64,000 nucleotides of DNA from Streptococcus sanguinis (GTDB taxonomy: Bacteria > Bacillota > Bacilli > Lactobacillales > Streptococcaceae): the NCBI RefSeq assembly GCF_900635155.1, contig NZ_LR134002.1, positions 1,798,001 through 1,862,000 of the forward strand, read 5' to 3'. The translations under genes and the position numbers were made by a program. Of this stretch, positions 54,578-63,741 are shown one piece after another. Each line of letters starts with the position of its first letter. The stretch's first letter is position 1. The notes beneath the pieces are model-generated. The model was not told where the DNA came from, ran no database searches, and worked only from the letters and a program-made list of their open reading frames with translations.

Positions 54578-55153
54578 TTATTTTTCTTCTTGTTTGCGGA
54601 TTTCTTTGATAATGGAGCCCATCTTGACTGACTCGTCGCTGAAATAGCGGTAAAGGCGTCCATCGCCATCTCCCATGTAGCTGATAGGAGAAAAGCGGTC
54701 ACTGCGGAAAGCGTCATTCTCATCAATCAAATCCTCATCCACCACGCGCCGAGTGACACGGGCGATGACATTGGTCAATGCACCGCATTCGACCATATCC
54801 AGCACCTGACACTCAATGGATACAGGGCATTGGTCTACCAGCGGAGCATCCACCGTCTCGCCAATTGTGTAGCTAAGACCGGTCAGGGCAAACTTGTCCT
54901 TGCGGCTGTTGAAACCAGCAATTTCAGACTCTTTAGTCAAATCCTTCTCAGGGACATTGACTGTGAATTGCTGGTGCTTGGTAATCTCTGTAATGGCATT
55001 CCCCTTGGTACGCATGGCAATAACCATCATACTTCCCAAGGAATAAACCGAGCTTGAAGTCGAAATATTATAGCCGTGCACATCGTCCTTATAGCCTAAA
55101 AAGAAGACTGGAAAGCCGAAGTAAAGTTTTCTCGTTTCAAAAGTACGTTTCAT
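54578..55153 (-). CDS. flavin reductase-like FMN-binding protein
   Basis: Protein of 191 residues of the flavin reductase-like split-barrel family. N-terminal NISTSSSVYSLGSMMVIAM and TVNVPEKDLTKESEIAG are typical of the FMN-binding fold; QCPVSIECQVLDMVECG lies in the second half. Probably an NAD(P)H:flavin reductase or flavoredoxin; substrate unknown. Single gene between the ABC cluster and queG. Confidence 0.8.
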   Translation of the reverse strand: MKRTFETRKLYFGFPVFFLGYKDDVHGYNISTSSSVYSLGSMMVIAMRTKGNAITEITKHQQFTVNVPEKDLTKESEIAGFNSRKDKFALTGLSYTIGETVDAPLVDQCPVSIECQVLDMVECGALTNVIARVTRRVVDEDLIDENDAFRSDRFSPISYMGDGDGRLYRYFSDESVKMGSIIKEIRKQEEK

Positions 55154-55204
55154 ATATGTTCCTTTATTTTTAATTCTAAAATAGATTAGCTGGCTGGGGC
55201 ATGA

Positions 55205-55915
55205 TCAACTGAAATGTCCCTTATCCCCTATCAATTTTTTTGTCACAGGGTGATGAGCCTGGATAGGAAGCTCAAAGTCCTTTATCTCGTCAACGATTTC
55301 CCCGTCTGCCATGACCAAAATCCGATGGCAGAGAGCGTAGCTCAGCTTGAAGTCATGCGAGATGAAAAGATAGGTCAGCTGGTATTTCTCCCACAAATCA
55401 TATAGGAGGCGTAACAACCTTCCCTGAACAATGGGATCCAGGCCGCTCAGAGCCTCATCAAAGATAAGAATATCTGGCTTTAAGAGCAGGCCACGGGCGA
55501 TGCAAATCCGTTGAAGCTGGCCACCGCTGAGCTGGCGCGCCGGCTGACTCAGATAGCTTTTATCTAGACCGACGTCTTCTAAAATAGCTTCTATCTCTTC
55601 CCTTGCGACATCTTTTGGCAGCGCTTCTGTCAAGACCTGCTCGACTGTAAAGTTCGGATTGACTGAGTGAAGCGAGTCCTGAAAAACCAGCAGAATTCTC
55701 ACGCCAGACTTTTTGACTGAGTAGGGCTGGCCATCCAGCAGGATCTCACCCTGGCTAGGTTTTTCTAGGCCAATCAGTAATTTAGCTAGCGTGCTCTTGC
55801 CACTGCCGCTCTCGCCCATCAGGCCGATAATTTCACCCTTCTGAACTGTAAAATCACAGTCTTTGACAACCATTTTCCCATTGAATTTTTTAAAAACATG
55901 TCTACATTCCAGCAT
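55205..55915 (-). CDS. nickel/peptide ABC transporter ATPase (second ATPase, NikE/OppF type)
   Basis: ABC ATPase of 236 residues. Walker A GESGSGKSTLAKL near residue 35, signature LSGGQLQRICIARG near 139, Walker B DILIFDEALSGLD near 160, H-loop SHDFKLS. It overlaps the preceding ATPase by 14 bases. Last gene of the SBP-permease-permease-ATPase-ATPase set. Confidence 0.9.
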   Translation of the reverse strand: MLECRHVFKKFNGKMVVKDCDFTVQKGEIIGLMGESGSGKSTLAKLLIGLEKPSQGEILLDGQPYSVKKSGVRILLVFQDSLHSVNPNFTVEQVLTEALPKDVAREEIEAILEDVGLDKSYLSQPARQLSGGQLQRICIARGLLLKPDILIFDEALSGLDPIVQGRLLRLLYDLWEKYQLTYLFISHDFKLSYALCHRILVMADGEIVDEIKDFELPIQAHHPVTKKLIGDKGHFS

Positions 55916-56693
55916 CTTGTCTCACCAACCGTTCGTATGGATTTCCTAAGATAAGGTCTTGACTATAGGTCTGCGAAGGACTCTCAAGGAGCTTGGCCAC
56001 TGGCCCTTCCTCCATGATAGCGCCCTGATACATGACAAGCATCTTGCCTCCTAGCTCTCGCGCCAAATGATAATCATGGGTCACTGTGATGAGGGTCTTT
56101 CCCTTAGCCAGCTGCTCCTTTAAGATGAGGATAATCTGCTCGCGATTGTGGATATCCAGCGCCGAAGTAGGCTCATCCAAAATGATGGTCTCCGGCTCTA
56201 GGCAGAGCAAGATAGCCAACATGACCCGCTGCAGCATACCGCCACTGAGCTCAAAAGGATATTTCTTCAACAGTTCTTCCGGCTCTCCCAGTCGCACCTC
56301 TTTCATGGAAGCTATTGCCTTATCTATACAGGCCTCTTTTGAAATCTTGCTATGACTGCGCAGGGTTTCCCAAAAATGGCTTTGAATGGTCTGAAAGGGA
56401 TTGAACATAGCCATCGGATTTTGAGTCATATAGGCTACTTTACTGCCTCGCAGCTTCTGCCAAGCTTTGAGAGAATTTCGCTCCAAAGCCATGGAACCAT
56501 AGTGGACTTCTCCTTGCATACTCAAGGATGGAGGCAGCTGACCAATCAATATCTTGGTTAAGAGAGTTTTACCAGAACCACTCTCCCCGATAATGAGCAG
56601 CGACTGCCCTGCCTCCACTTCAAAGCTGATGTCCTGCAGAATGGTCTTTTGCTCAATCTGGGCTGTCAGTTTCTTTACTGCTATTTTTTCCAT
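55902..56693 (-). CDS. nickel/peptide ABC transporter ATPase (first ATPase, NikD/OppD type)
   Basis: ABC ATPase of 263 residues. Walker A GESGSGKTLLTKI near residue 37, Q-loop MTQNP, signature LSGGMLQRVMLAI near 150, Walker B IILDEPTSALD near 171. Overlaps the upstream permease by 13 bases and the downstream ATPase by 14, a tightly coupled unit. The short C-terminal region lacks the long Opp tail. Confidence 0.9.
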   Translation of the reverse strand: MEKIAVKKLTAQIEQKTILQDISFEVEAGQSLLIIGESGSGKTLLTKILIGQLPPSLSMQGEVHYGSMALERNSLKAWQKLRGSKVAYMTQNPMAMFNPFQTIQSHFWETLRSHSKISKEACIDKAIASMKEVRLGEPEELLKKYPFELSGGMLQRVMLAILLCLEPETIILDEPTSALDIHNREQIILILKEQLAKGKTLITVTHDYHLARELGGKMLVMYQGAIMEEGPVAKLLESPSQTYSQDLILGNPYERLVRQDAGM

Positions 56694-57487
56694 ATCTGTT
56701 TCCAGCCTTTCTCTTCAAAGCATTCGGCAAAAAGATTAAAGGCAACCACCGTCAGAAAGATAGCCAGGCCGGGCGCCAGCATCATCCAAGTTGCCGTTTG
56801 AAAATGGCTTCTAGCGTCATGCAGCATCATGCCCCACTCGGTAATGTTGGGTTGTACACCGATTCCCAAGAAGGAAAAACCAGAAATCATGAGAATGATA
56901 TTCCCAATATTCATCAGCACAATAATCAAAATAGGCTTGTAGATGAAGGGCAGGATATGGGTTTTGAGGATATGGAACTGGGAGAGTCCCATGGTCTGGG
57001 CAGAAATGACATAGGCTTCCTCCTTGGCACTCTTGACCAGATTGGCCGTCACCCGAGCGTAGTAAACCCACTCTATGATGACAATGGCTAAAATCATATT
57101 GGTCATTCCCTGCCCTAGTATCCCAACGGTAGCTAGCGAGAGCAGGAAGCTTGGAAATGCAGAAATAACATTTGCAAACCATAAGAAAGTCGCTTCAGCC
57201 TTTCCCTGGTACCATCCAATCAGCAAGCCGACTGTGACACCGATGACCACTTCCAGCAGGCTAATAGTCAAGGATAAAAAGAGAGAATAACGAGCCCCGT
57301 GCAACAGACGAGACAAGACATCTCTGCCCAGCTGATCAGTTCCCAATAGATGAACAGCATCAGGCGGCATCAGTTTATTGGAAATCTCTACATGCTGGGG
57401 GTCAAAGGAGGATAGATAGGGAGCAAAGAGAGCGCAGATAAAGAGGACCAGCAAAATGACACTTGAAAAAATAAATCGTTTAGACAT
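56681..57487 (-). CDS. nickel/peptide ABC transporter permease (NikC/OppC type)
   Basis: Membrane permease of 268 residues with about six segments and the coupling EAA-like loop (AQTMGLSQFHILKTHILP near residue 163). HLLGTDQLGRDVLSRLLHGAR near 48 is the classic DppC/NikC motif. Overlaps the partner permease by 8 bases. Confidence 0.92.
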   Translation of the reverse strand: MSKRFIFSSVILLVLFICALFAPYLSSFDPQHVEISNKLMPPDAVHLLGTDQLGRDVLSRLLHGARYSLFLSLTISLLEVVIGVTVGLLIGWYQGKAEATFLWFANVISAFPSFLLSLATVGILGQGMTNMILAIVIIEWVYYARVTANLVKSAKEEAYVISAQTMGLSQFHILKTHILPFIYKPILIIVLMNIGNIILMISGFSFLGIGVQPNITEWGMMLHDARSHFQTATWMMLAPGLAIFLTVVAFNLFAECFEEKGWKQIWKK

Positions 57488-58421
57488 TGCTCCTCCTTTT
57501 TCTGACTCTAGGGTCTATCCAGAGCGGCAGCTGCTGGGTTAGAATGTTATTTTCCAAGAATAATAGGCCAAATAAAAGCATACAGCACTGGATGATGGGT
57601 AGATCCACAGCCTGCAAAGCATCCACAAAGAGAGAGCCGACACCATTCCAAGAGAAGACTTCTTCGACAATCAAGGAGCCTGTCAGAAGATAGACCAAGG
57701 TCAGGCTCAGGCCTGTCGCAATGGCTGGCAGGGAATTTCTCAAGAGATGATTCTTGACCAGGAAGAACTTGCTGACTCCGCGCAGGAGGGCATTTTCAAC
57801 ATGGACACTCTTCATCTGTTCTATCACGGCCTTACGGATCAAGGCGGTATATTGGCCAATCAATGACATACTAAGGGTCAGACTGGGAAGAATCAAGCTG
57901 CTAAAATCCTGCTTGCCCGAAACTGGCAGCCATCTGAGCTGAACAGCAAAAACCACAATCAGCATGTAACCTAGCCAAAAGCTGGGCATGGAAACGCTGG
58001 AAAAGGATAGAAAGCGATTGACCTTATCAAAGAGAGAACCCTTGTAGACTGCACTAAAAATTCCCAAAGGAATAGACGTAAGCAAAATGAGGGCAAAGGA
58101 AGTCAAGCCCAGAGAAAGGGTGGACTGGAAACGCTCCAACACCAGGGGCAGGACAGGAACCTTTAATAGATAAGATGTCCCAAAATCCCCACGAAGAGCC
58201 TTAGTCAGCCAGCCTAGATACTGCTGGGGCCAAGGTTGATTGAGTCCCAGATATTCTCTGGCTTTTTCCAAGGATTGAGGAGTCACTTGAATCTTAGATA
58301 TTCTTAAATAGTTTTCTGCTTGATCCGCCGAGGACAGCTTGGCCAAGAGAAAGGTCAATACTGAAATCATCAAGAGGGCAGCAAAGAGAGAAACTATTGT
58401 TTTAAATAAATCTTTTTTCAT
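57480..58421 (-). CDS. nickel/peptide ABC transporter permease (NikB/OppB type)
   Basis: Permease of 313 residues when started at MKKDLFKTIVS (58421); the open frame extends 93 codons further into the binding-protein gene but that part is not permease-like. Motifs: YLGLNQPWPQQYLGWL near 74, GDFGTSY near 92, FWLGYMLIVVF near 149 and the final WIDPRVRKR. The ribosome site is weak (AAGAAA), and a hairpin sits just upstream. Confidence 0.9.
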   Translation of the reverse strand: MKKDLFKTIVSLFAALLMISVLTFLLAKLSSADQAENYLRISKIQVTPQSLEKAREYLGLNQPWPQQYLGWLTKALRGDFGTSYLLKVPVLPLVLERFQSTLSLGLTSFALILLTSIPLGIFSAVYKGSLFDKVNRFLSFSSVSMPSFWLGYMLIVVFAVQLRWLPVSGKQDFSSLILPSLTLSMSLIGQYTALIRKAVIEQMKSVHVENALLRGVSKFFLVKNHLLRNSLPAIATGLSLTLVYLLTGSLIVEEVFSWNGVGSLFVDALQAVDLPIIQCCMLLFGLLFLENNILTQQLPLWIDPRVRKRRSNV

Positions 58422-58429
58422 ATTTCTTA

Positions 58430-58481
58430 AAAGAAAAGGGGCGGCTGCTAAGTTTTTAACCTTGGCAGCACTACTCCCTTT
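58430..58481 (-). terminator. attenuating hairpin between binding-protein and permease genes
   Basis: Minus-strand arms AAAGGG...GTGCTGC and GCAGCcgCCCCTTTT followed by CTTTT. It would trim most transcripts after the binding-protein gene, so that more binding protein than permease is made. Confidence 0.6.
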
Positions 58482-58512
58482 ATATGCAAATTTGCAGTTA
58501 TGAAGCCAGTTT

Positions 58513-60120
58513 TTATTTTTTCTCAATATAGCGCAGTGGGAAAGCATTTTCTTCTGGAGCAAAGCGCATGCCATCGAGTTCTCCCTTGCGATAGACAGAG
58601 ACAACGGATTGGTAAGTGATTGGAATATAGATAGCTTCATCATGGAGCATAGTGAGAACTTTCTTATAACCTTCATCAACTTTTGCTTCGTCTGGCTCAA
58701 CCAGAGTCGCCTTGATAATGCTATTCATTTCTGACTTAGATGGCAGAGCTTCTAGGGAAACATTTTCTGGGTGGCCATGATCTGCTGGTGAAGTCAAGGC
58801 AGTCATCCAAGCGTGTGGGTCCCAAGGTGCTCCCCAAGAGAAGGTCAGCATCAAATCAAAGTCGCCAGTCTTAATATTTTCCCAGTAGTCATCTTCTTCC
58901 ATAGCTTTGAGCTGAACATCAATTCCGATTTTCTTCCATTCGCCTTGGAAGTACTCAACCAAGTCCTTGTCTGTCGCCTTAGACGAGATATAAGGAACAT
59001 TTAGACTTAATTTCTTGCCATCTTTTTCGCGGATACCGTCAGATCCTTTCTTCCAGCCTGCTTGATCCAGCATCTTTTCAGCCAGCTCGATATCATACTC
59101 ATACGGAGTGATATTGGCATCAGAGTGCGGTGTAGACTTAGAGAAGATAGTATCAGCTGGTGTTTCTGTTCCGCGGAAAATGTCTTTCGCGATAGACTTT
59201 TTATCAACCGCATGGTTCATCGCCTGACGAACAGCCTTATCTTTGAAGATTTCTTGCTTGGCATTCAAGAGCATGAGGCGGCTGGACATTGGCTGAGATA
59301 CGTCTGTCGTATACTTGTCATCCTTGGCATACTTAGCAAAGTTATCCAGACCGATAACGCCATTTCCATAGATCAAGTCTACATTTCCAGACTCAAACTC
59401 AAGAGCACGGGTTTGTGGATCTGGGATAATCTTGACCGTTACTTCTTTGAGTTTAGGCTTTTCACCCCAGTAATTTTCATTACGGGCAAAGGTGATGTAC
59501 TCATTTGCCTTCTTGTCTTTGACAACCCATTGACCGGTTCCGATTGGCTTTTTGAGATTATCCTTAGTCGTGTCGTCTCCGTCAGGGAAGGCAGCGTCAG
59601 CTACGAAACGGATCGGACGAATCATTGATAAATCATAGAGAGTCGCACTGTAGGCTTGTTTGAGCTTAATCTCAAAGGTATGCTCATCGACAACTCGGTA
59701 GCTTTCCAGCTGGTTGGTGAAGTCAAACCAAGTGTGGTTTTTCTTATTTTCTTCTGAAAAGACGGTATCGAAATTGCGTTTGACATTCTCTGCATTAAAA
59801 TCAGAGTCGTCTGAGAATTTTGCCTTTCTCAGCTTGAAGGTATAGGTTTTACCATCTTCACTAATATCCCAGCTTTCTGCCAAGGCTGGCTCGATTTTAC
59901 CATTGTCACCATAGCGGACTAGGCCTTCATAGACCATATCCTGAATGACAAATTGGTCTGGATTGTAGCGGTGAGGATTGACATCCCCAAAGTCTTCGCC
60001 CCAGACCATGGTGAGTTTGTCTTTCTCATTGACCTGTTGGGAAGAGTTTGAGTTTTGCTGGCAGGCTACCAAGAATAAAGGCAGCAAGAGGACAACTAAT
60101 AAAAATAATTTTTTTCTCAT
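58513..60120 (-). CDS. nickel/peptide-type substrate-binding lipoprotein
   Basis: Extracytoplasmic SBP family 5 protein of 535 residues. Signal sequence with lipobox LFLVAC near residue 20; mature start contains Gln/Asn-rich spacer, then VWGEDFGDVNPHRYNPDQF near 40 and LAESWDISEDGKTYTFKLRK near 81. Closest by eye to NikA/CntA-like metal or metal-chelate binders rather than OppA because of its length and DVNPH motif, but peptides cannot be excluded. Followed by its own permeases and ATPases. Confidence 0.85.
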   Translation of the reverse strand: MRKKLFLLVVLLLPLFLVACQQNSNSSQQVNEKDKLTMVWGEDFGDVNPHRYNPDQFVIQDMVYEGLVRYGDNGKIEPALAESWDISEDGKTYTFKLRKAKFSDDSDFNAENVKRNFDTVFSEENKKNHTWFDFTNQLESYRVVDEHTFEIKLKQAYSATLYDLSMIRPIRFVADAAFPDGDDTTKDNLKKPIGTGQWVVKDKKANEYITFARNENYWGEKPKLKEVTVKIIPDPQTRALEFESGNVDLIYGNGVIGLDNFAKYAKDDKYTTDVSQPMSSRLMLLNAKQEIFKDKAVRQAMNHAVDKKSIAKDIFRGTETPADTIFSKSTPHSDANITPYEYDIELAEKMLDQAGWKKGSDGIREKDGKKLSLNVPYISSKATDKDLVEYFQGEWKKIGIDVQLKAMEEDDYWENIKTGDFDLMLTFSWGAPWDPHAWMTALTSPADHGHPENVSLEALPSKSEMNSIIKATLVEPDEAKVDEGYKKVLTMLHDEAIYIPITYQSVVSVYRKGELDGMRFAPEENAFPLRYIEKK

Positions 60121-60207
60121 TTTTATTGAATCACTTTCTTGTATTCATATTTTTTGTTTGCAGTCCCAAGAGATAGGAGATGCAGTTTAGCTGGTGATTT
60201 TTGATGA

Positions 60208-61017
60208 TTAACTCATGCGATTGTACTTGCTGTTGAGCGCATCTCCGAACTTGGTGAAGAGGAGAATAGTCAAAATCAGCAAGATACACGGGAAGACCAC
60301 AATCCAAGGGGCTTCCTGGATATAAATCCGGCCGTCATTAATCATGGCTCCCCACTCAGGCGAGGGCGCCTGAGCGCCCAGTCCGACAAAGCTGAGACCC
60401 GCGATTTCCATGATAATGGTGCTGATGTCAAAGCTCATGGTCGTCAGAATCTGAGGAAAAAGACTAGGGAAATAATAGTTTTTCAGAGTTGTCCAAAAAC
60501 TATTGCCATACATTTTAGAGGACTGGATATAGGGTTCATTTTTCAGCTGCAGAGTCATGGAGCGCATCAGGTAGGCATACTTGGTCCAGGCCGTCAGGCA
60601 GATAGCGATGAGGGTTTGCTGGAGACCGATGCCCAATATACTAACGATAGCAATGACCAAAATGATAGATGGGAAAGACTGAAAAGCCGTGATAACCAGC
60701 AAGATGAGCTGGTCGAATTTCCCGCCGATGAAGGCACTGGTCACCCCGATAAAGGAACCCACTGCCGCAATCAACATCAGAATCATCAGGGCCGGCAGAA
60801 CTGTTTCCGCACCCCCGCTCACTGCACGCGCAAAGACAGACCGGCCTAGAGCGTCTGTTCCGAACCACTCACTGCTGCTCGGTCCTTGCAAGGCTTGTCC
60901 CAGATTGACCTTGGTCAAACTGTCACCCAAGAGACGAGGAGCCAAGGAGGATAGGACTAGGGCTAGGATGATAAGGCCGCCCAAAATCAGGAGTTTTCGA
61001 TTGATTTTTTTATCCAT
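60208..61017 (-). CDS. nickel/peptide ABC transporter permease, second system (OppC type)
   Basis: Permease of 269 residues, six membrane segments; SEWFGTDALGRSVFARAVSG near residue 49 and the coupling loop SKMYGNSFWTTLKNYYFPS near 166. Overlaps its partner by 8 bases. It belongs to the upstream ABC set, whose binding protein is not in the window. Confidence 0.92.
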   Translation of the reverse strand: MDKKINRKLLILGGLIILALVLSSLAPRLLGDSLTKVNLGQALQGPSSSEWFGTDALGRSVFARAVSGGAETVLPALMILMLIAAVGSFIGVTSAFIGGKFDQLILLVITAFQSFPSIILVIAIVSILGIGLQQTLIAICLTAWTKYAYLMRSMTLQLKNEPYIQSSKMYGNSFWTTLKNYYFPSLFPQILTTMSFDISTIIMEIAGLSFVGLGAQAPSPEWGAMINDGRIYIQEAPWIVVFPCILLILTILLFTKFGDALNSKYNRMS

Positions 61018-62005
61018 ACGAGCCCTCCTTGCTTGTTTTTAGTCTCTTCATGCGCGGCAGCAGTTTGGGATTTTCCTGAGCCAGTCGGACGCGAGGATTG
61101 AGCCAAACCATGAGCAGCTGAAAGACTAGATTTACAGTCAAGACTCCCGCTGTGATAAAGAGGACCGCCCCCTGAACAAGGGGATAATCCCGCTTGGCGA
61201 CGACTCCTATCAGCATCTTACCGATGCCCGGCCAGGAAAAGAGGTGCTCGATAATAGCCACCCCTCCTAGGAGCGAGCCCAGAGAAAGGCTGACCAAGGT
61301 CAGAAGAAAGGGCAGAACATTGTAAATCACATCATGCAGCAGGATATGTCCCTCTCGAATCCCCCGACCTCGCGCACCTTCGACTTCTGGTGAATGCAGT
61401 ATTTCTATCAAAGCGGTCCGCAGCTGCGGGATATAGCGAGTAGACATGATCATGGCCAGTGTCATGACTGGCAGGACTAGGCCCAGCTCATTGGCCGTTG
61501 CCTGAATGGGAAGCCAGTGAAGCTGAACGGAAAAGATCAGAATCAGGATAATTCCCATAACAAAGCTAGGAATGGCATTCAGGAAGGCCAGACCTGCCAT
61601 CAGGAAGCGGTCGATAGGCTTTCCAGCATGGTAGGATGTGTAGAGAGCTGTCGGCAGGGAAATCCCCAGAGTCGCTAACAGGGTATAAAAAGCTAGGTAG
61701 ACTGTATTGGGAAAATAGAAAACCAGCTGCTCCCAGACCGAAGCTCCAGAATTATAGGTCACACCAAAGTCACCATGGACAATCCTGCCCAGCCAGGCCA
61801 GATATTGCTCCATAAAGCTGCCATTCAGTCCCATCTCTGCCCGCTTGATTTCCAGCAGTTCCTTGGTAAAAGGAATGCCCTGAGCGTTGAGGATGCTCTC
61901 AGCCGGATCTCCCGGTGCTAGATAAACCAGTAAAAAGGAGATAAAGCTGACGCAGAGCAGGATAAGGACGAATTGCAGAATTGTTTTGATAATAAATTTA
62001 ATCAT
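61010..62005 (-). CDS. nickel/peptide ABC transporter permease, second system (OppB type)
   Basis: Permease of 331 residues. Motifs: YLAPGDPAESILNAQGIPF near residue 28, GDFGVTYNSGASVWEQL near 77 and LFSWPGIGKMLIGVVAKRDYP near 251. The ATG overlaps the end of the extended hydrolase frame (ATGATTAA), which shows the hydrolase was once translated up to this point. Confidence 0.92.
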   Translation of the reverse strand: MIKFIIKTILQFVLILLCVSFISFLLVYLAPGDPAESILNAQGIPFTKELLEIKRAEMGLNGSFMEQYLAWLGRIVHGDFGVTYNSGASVWEQLVFYFPNTVYLAFYTLLATLGISLPTALYTSYHAGKPIDRFLMAGLAFLNAIPSFVMGIILILIFSVQLHWLPIQATANELGLVLPVMTLAMIMSTRYIPQLRTALIEILHSPEVEGARGRGIREGHILLHDVIYNVLPFLLTLVSLSLGSLLGGVAIIEHLFSWPGIGKMLIGVVAKRDYPLVQGAVLFITAGVLTVNLVFQLLMVWLNPRVRLAQENPKLLPRMKRLKTSKEGSYG

Positions 62006-62981
62006 GCGCCTCCCTTTCAGATGTCTGGTAGCTTCCAGGCTTCTTGCTAGCTACAGCCAACAGCACTTCGCCTTGGTGGACGACCAAGGTCGCTTTCTGG
62101 TAGAGGACCAGACCGTCTTCCTTGGCAATCACCTTTTCTAAAATATTGCCATAAATATCACAGATTTCACCGATGACCTGACCAGCCTGTACTGTTTAAT
62201 TGGGCCGAACAAAGCACATCCAGCAGCCCGACCTCTGACAGGTCAGATAGTAGCTGTCATCAAAGATCAGTGGCGCCTGCTTATAATAGGGCATAACCCC
62301 TTCAAAAAGATAGCGGGCGACTTGCTTGACTGACTGCTTCATGGCCAGCACATCCTCTGGCAGACAGGTGCCATTTTCTCCCTGCTCCAGCAGGATGCTA
62401 GGCAAACCATAGTCCACCGAGGCAGCGTGGTAGAGGTTGCCACGGTCCTGAGATTGGTAGATTATCGGTGTCCCAGAAGCCTGCAGCATCTGATAAGACT
62501 TTTCAACCACCTCTGGATTCGCCCGCAGTGAGTAATAGCCATGCGGTGTCAGCAGCTCTTCTCGATTACCGCTATGCAGGTCAATCAAGAAATCACTGAC
62601 GCTAAAGACCTGACTCTCAATCACAGACCGAATCTGATAGCTGAGGCTGGAAACTGGCTCTTGATTCTGAAAAATCCTGTTCAGATTGAGGCCGTCCTCA
62701 GGTACAAGCGTCGTTTCCCGAGCCCAAAAGCCACTGACATTGACTGCATGCAGGAGGAGGACAGAGCCCTGAAAGTTAAAGTCCCACTCATGCGCCAAGT
62801 CCATCAGCGCCTTTACTCCGACATACTCGCAGCCATGGACCGCCGCACTGATGGTCAGCAAGGGCTGGGAGGCTTGTCCTTTGAGCAGGGTGTACTGGAT
62901 AGCCAGCTCATCTGTGATGGGCAGACTGCCTTGATAGCTGCTGCATGGCGCCATAGAGTCTAGTTGTTGCTTAATCCTCAT
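61998..62981 (-). pseudogene. M14 / aspartoacylase-type hydrolase interrupted by an in-frame TAA
   Basis: The frame from MRIKQQLDSM (62981; GGAGG 6 bases upstream) runs 261 codons to TAA at 62196-62198. It then stays open in the same frame for 65 codons (TVQAGQVIGEICDIYG onward) to a TAA at 61998 that overlaps the next ATG. That tail is the normal C-terminal beta domain of succinylglutamate desuccinylase/aspartoacylase proteins. The zinc site is intact in the first part: AVHGCEYVG near residue 49 and DLHSGNREEL near 136. Either a point nonsense mutation, a sequencing error or read-through. The substrate is unknown; the place inside an ABC operon suggests processing of an imported ligand. Confidence 0.8.
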
Positions 62982-63741
62982 CTTTATCCTCCCTGTACTG
63001 ACTGAGCAAGAGCTTGGTATAGTCACTCTTGGGAGCAGAGACGACCTCTCGCATGCTGCCCTTTTCTTGCACGATTCCGTCCTTGAGGACAATCAAATCT
63101 TCCGCAAAATTGCTGACCAGAGCGATGTCATGTGAGATGAAGAGAAAGGAGGTCTGCGAGCGTTCCTTGATATCTGCCAGCAGCTGCATGACTTCATACT
63201 GAACGGTCACATCCAAGGCACTAGTGATTTCATCACAGATGAGCACATCTGGATTAATCAGCAGGGCACGGGCAATGGCTGCCCGCTGGCATTCTCCTCC
63301 GCTCAGTTGATGCGGAAGCCGTTGGGCAAGCTCAGGTGTCAGACCAACCGATCTCAGCAAGTCATGGATGGCCTGCTTTCTATCTGACTGCTGCTGATAG
63401 AGAGAGAAGTTTCGACAGACCTCTTCTAGGCTCTGCTGAATGCTGCGCTTGGGATGAAAGGTCGACTGGGGCTGCTGGGCAATATACTGGACCCGAGCAT
63501 AGTAGTCCCTATCCTTGTAGGCAGAGACTGGCTGGCCCAGTAGAGTCAGCTCCCCTTGGTCTGGCTTTAAAAAGCGGCAAATGAGTTTGGCAATAGTACT
63601 TTTTCCAGAGCCTGATTCACCGACCAGACCCAAAGCCTGTCCCTTTCCCAAGCTAATATCAATATCAAAGACACCGATTCTCCGCTCGCCTATCTGATCA
63701 TACTCGTAAGTCAGCTGCTGACCAACTAATACTTGATTCAT
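62971..63741 (-). CDS. nickel/peptide ABC transporter ATPase, second system (OppF type)
   Basis: ABC ATPase of 256 residues. Walker A GLVGESGSGKSTIAKLI near residue 37, signature LSGGECQRAAIARALL near 145, Walker B DVLICDEITSALD near 166, H-loop FISHDIALV. Overlaps the partner ATPase and the hydrolase start (11 bases). Confidence 0.93.
   Translation of the reverse strand: MNQVLVGQQLTYEYDQIGERRIGVFDIDISLGKGQALGLVGESGSGKSTIAKLICRFLKPDQGELTLLGQPVSAYKDRDYYARVQYIAQQPQSTFHPKRSIQQSLEEVCRNFSLYQQQSDRKQAIHDLLRSVGLTPELAQRLPHQLSGGECQRAAIARALLINPDVLICDEITSALDVTVQYEVMQLLADIKERSQTSFLFISHDIALVSNFAEDLIVLKDGIVQEKGSMREVVSAPKSDYTKLLLSQYREDKDED

Noticed and set aside
58422..58700. 93-residue N-terminal extension of the permease
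   Set aside because: It overlaps the binding-protein gene and an attenuator hairpin; permease homology begins at MKKDLF.
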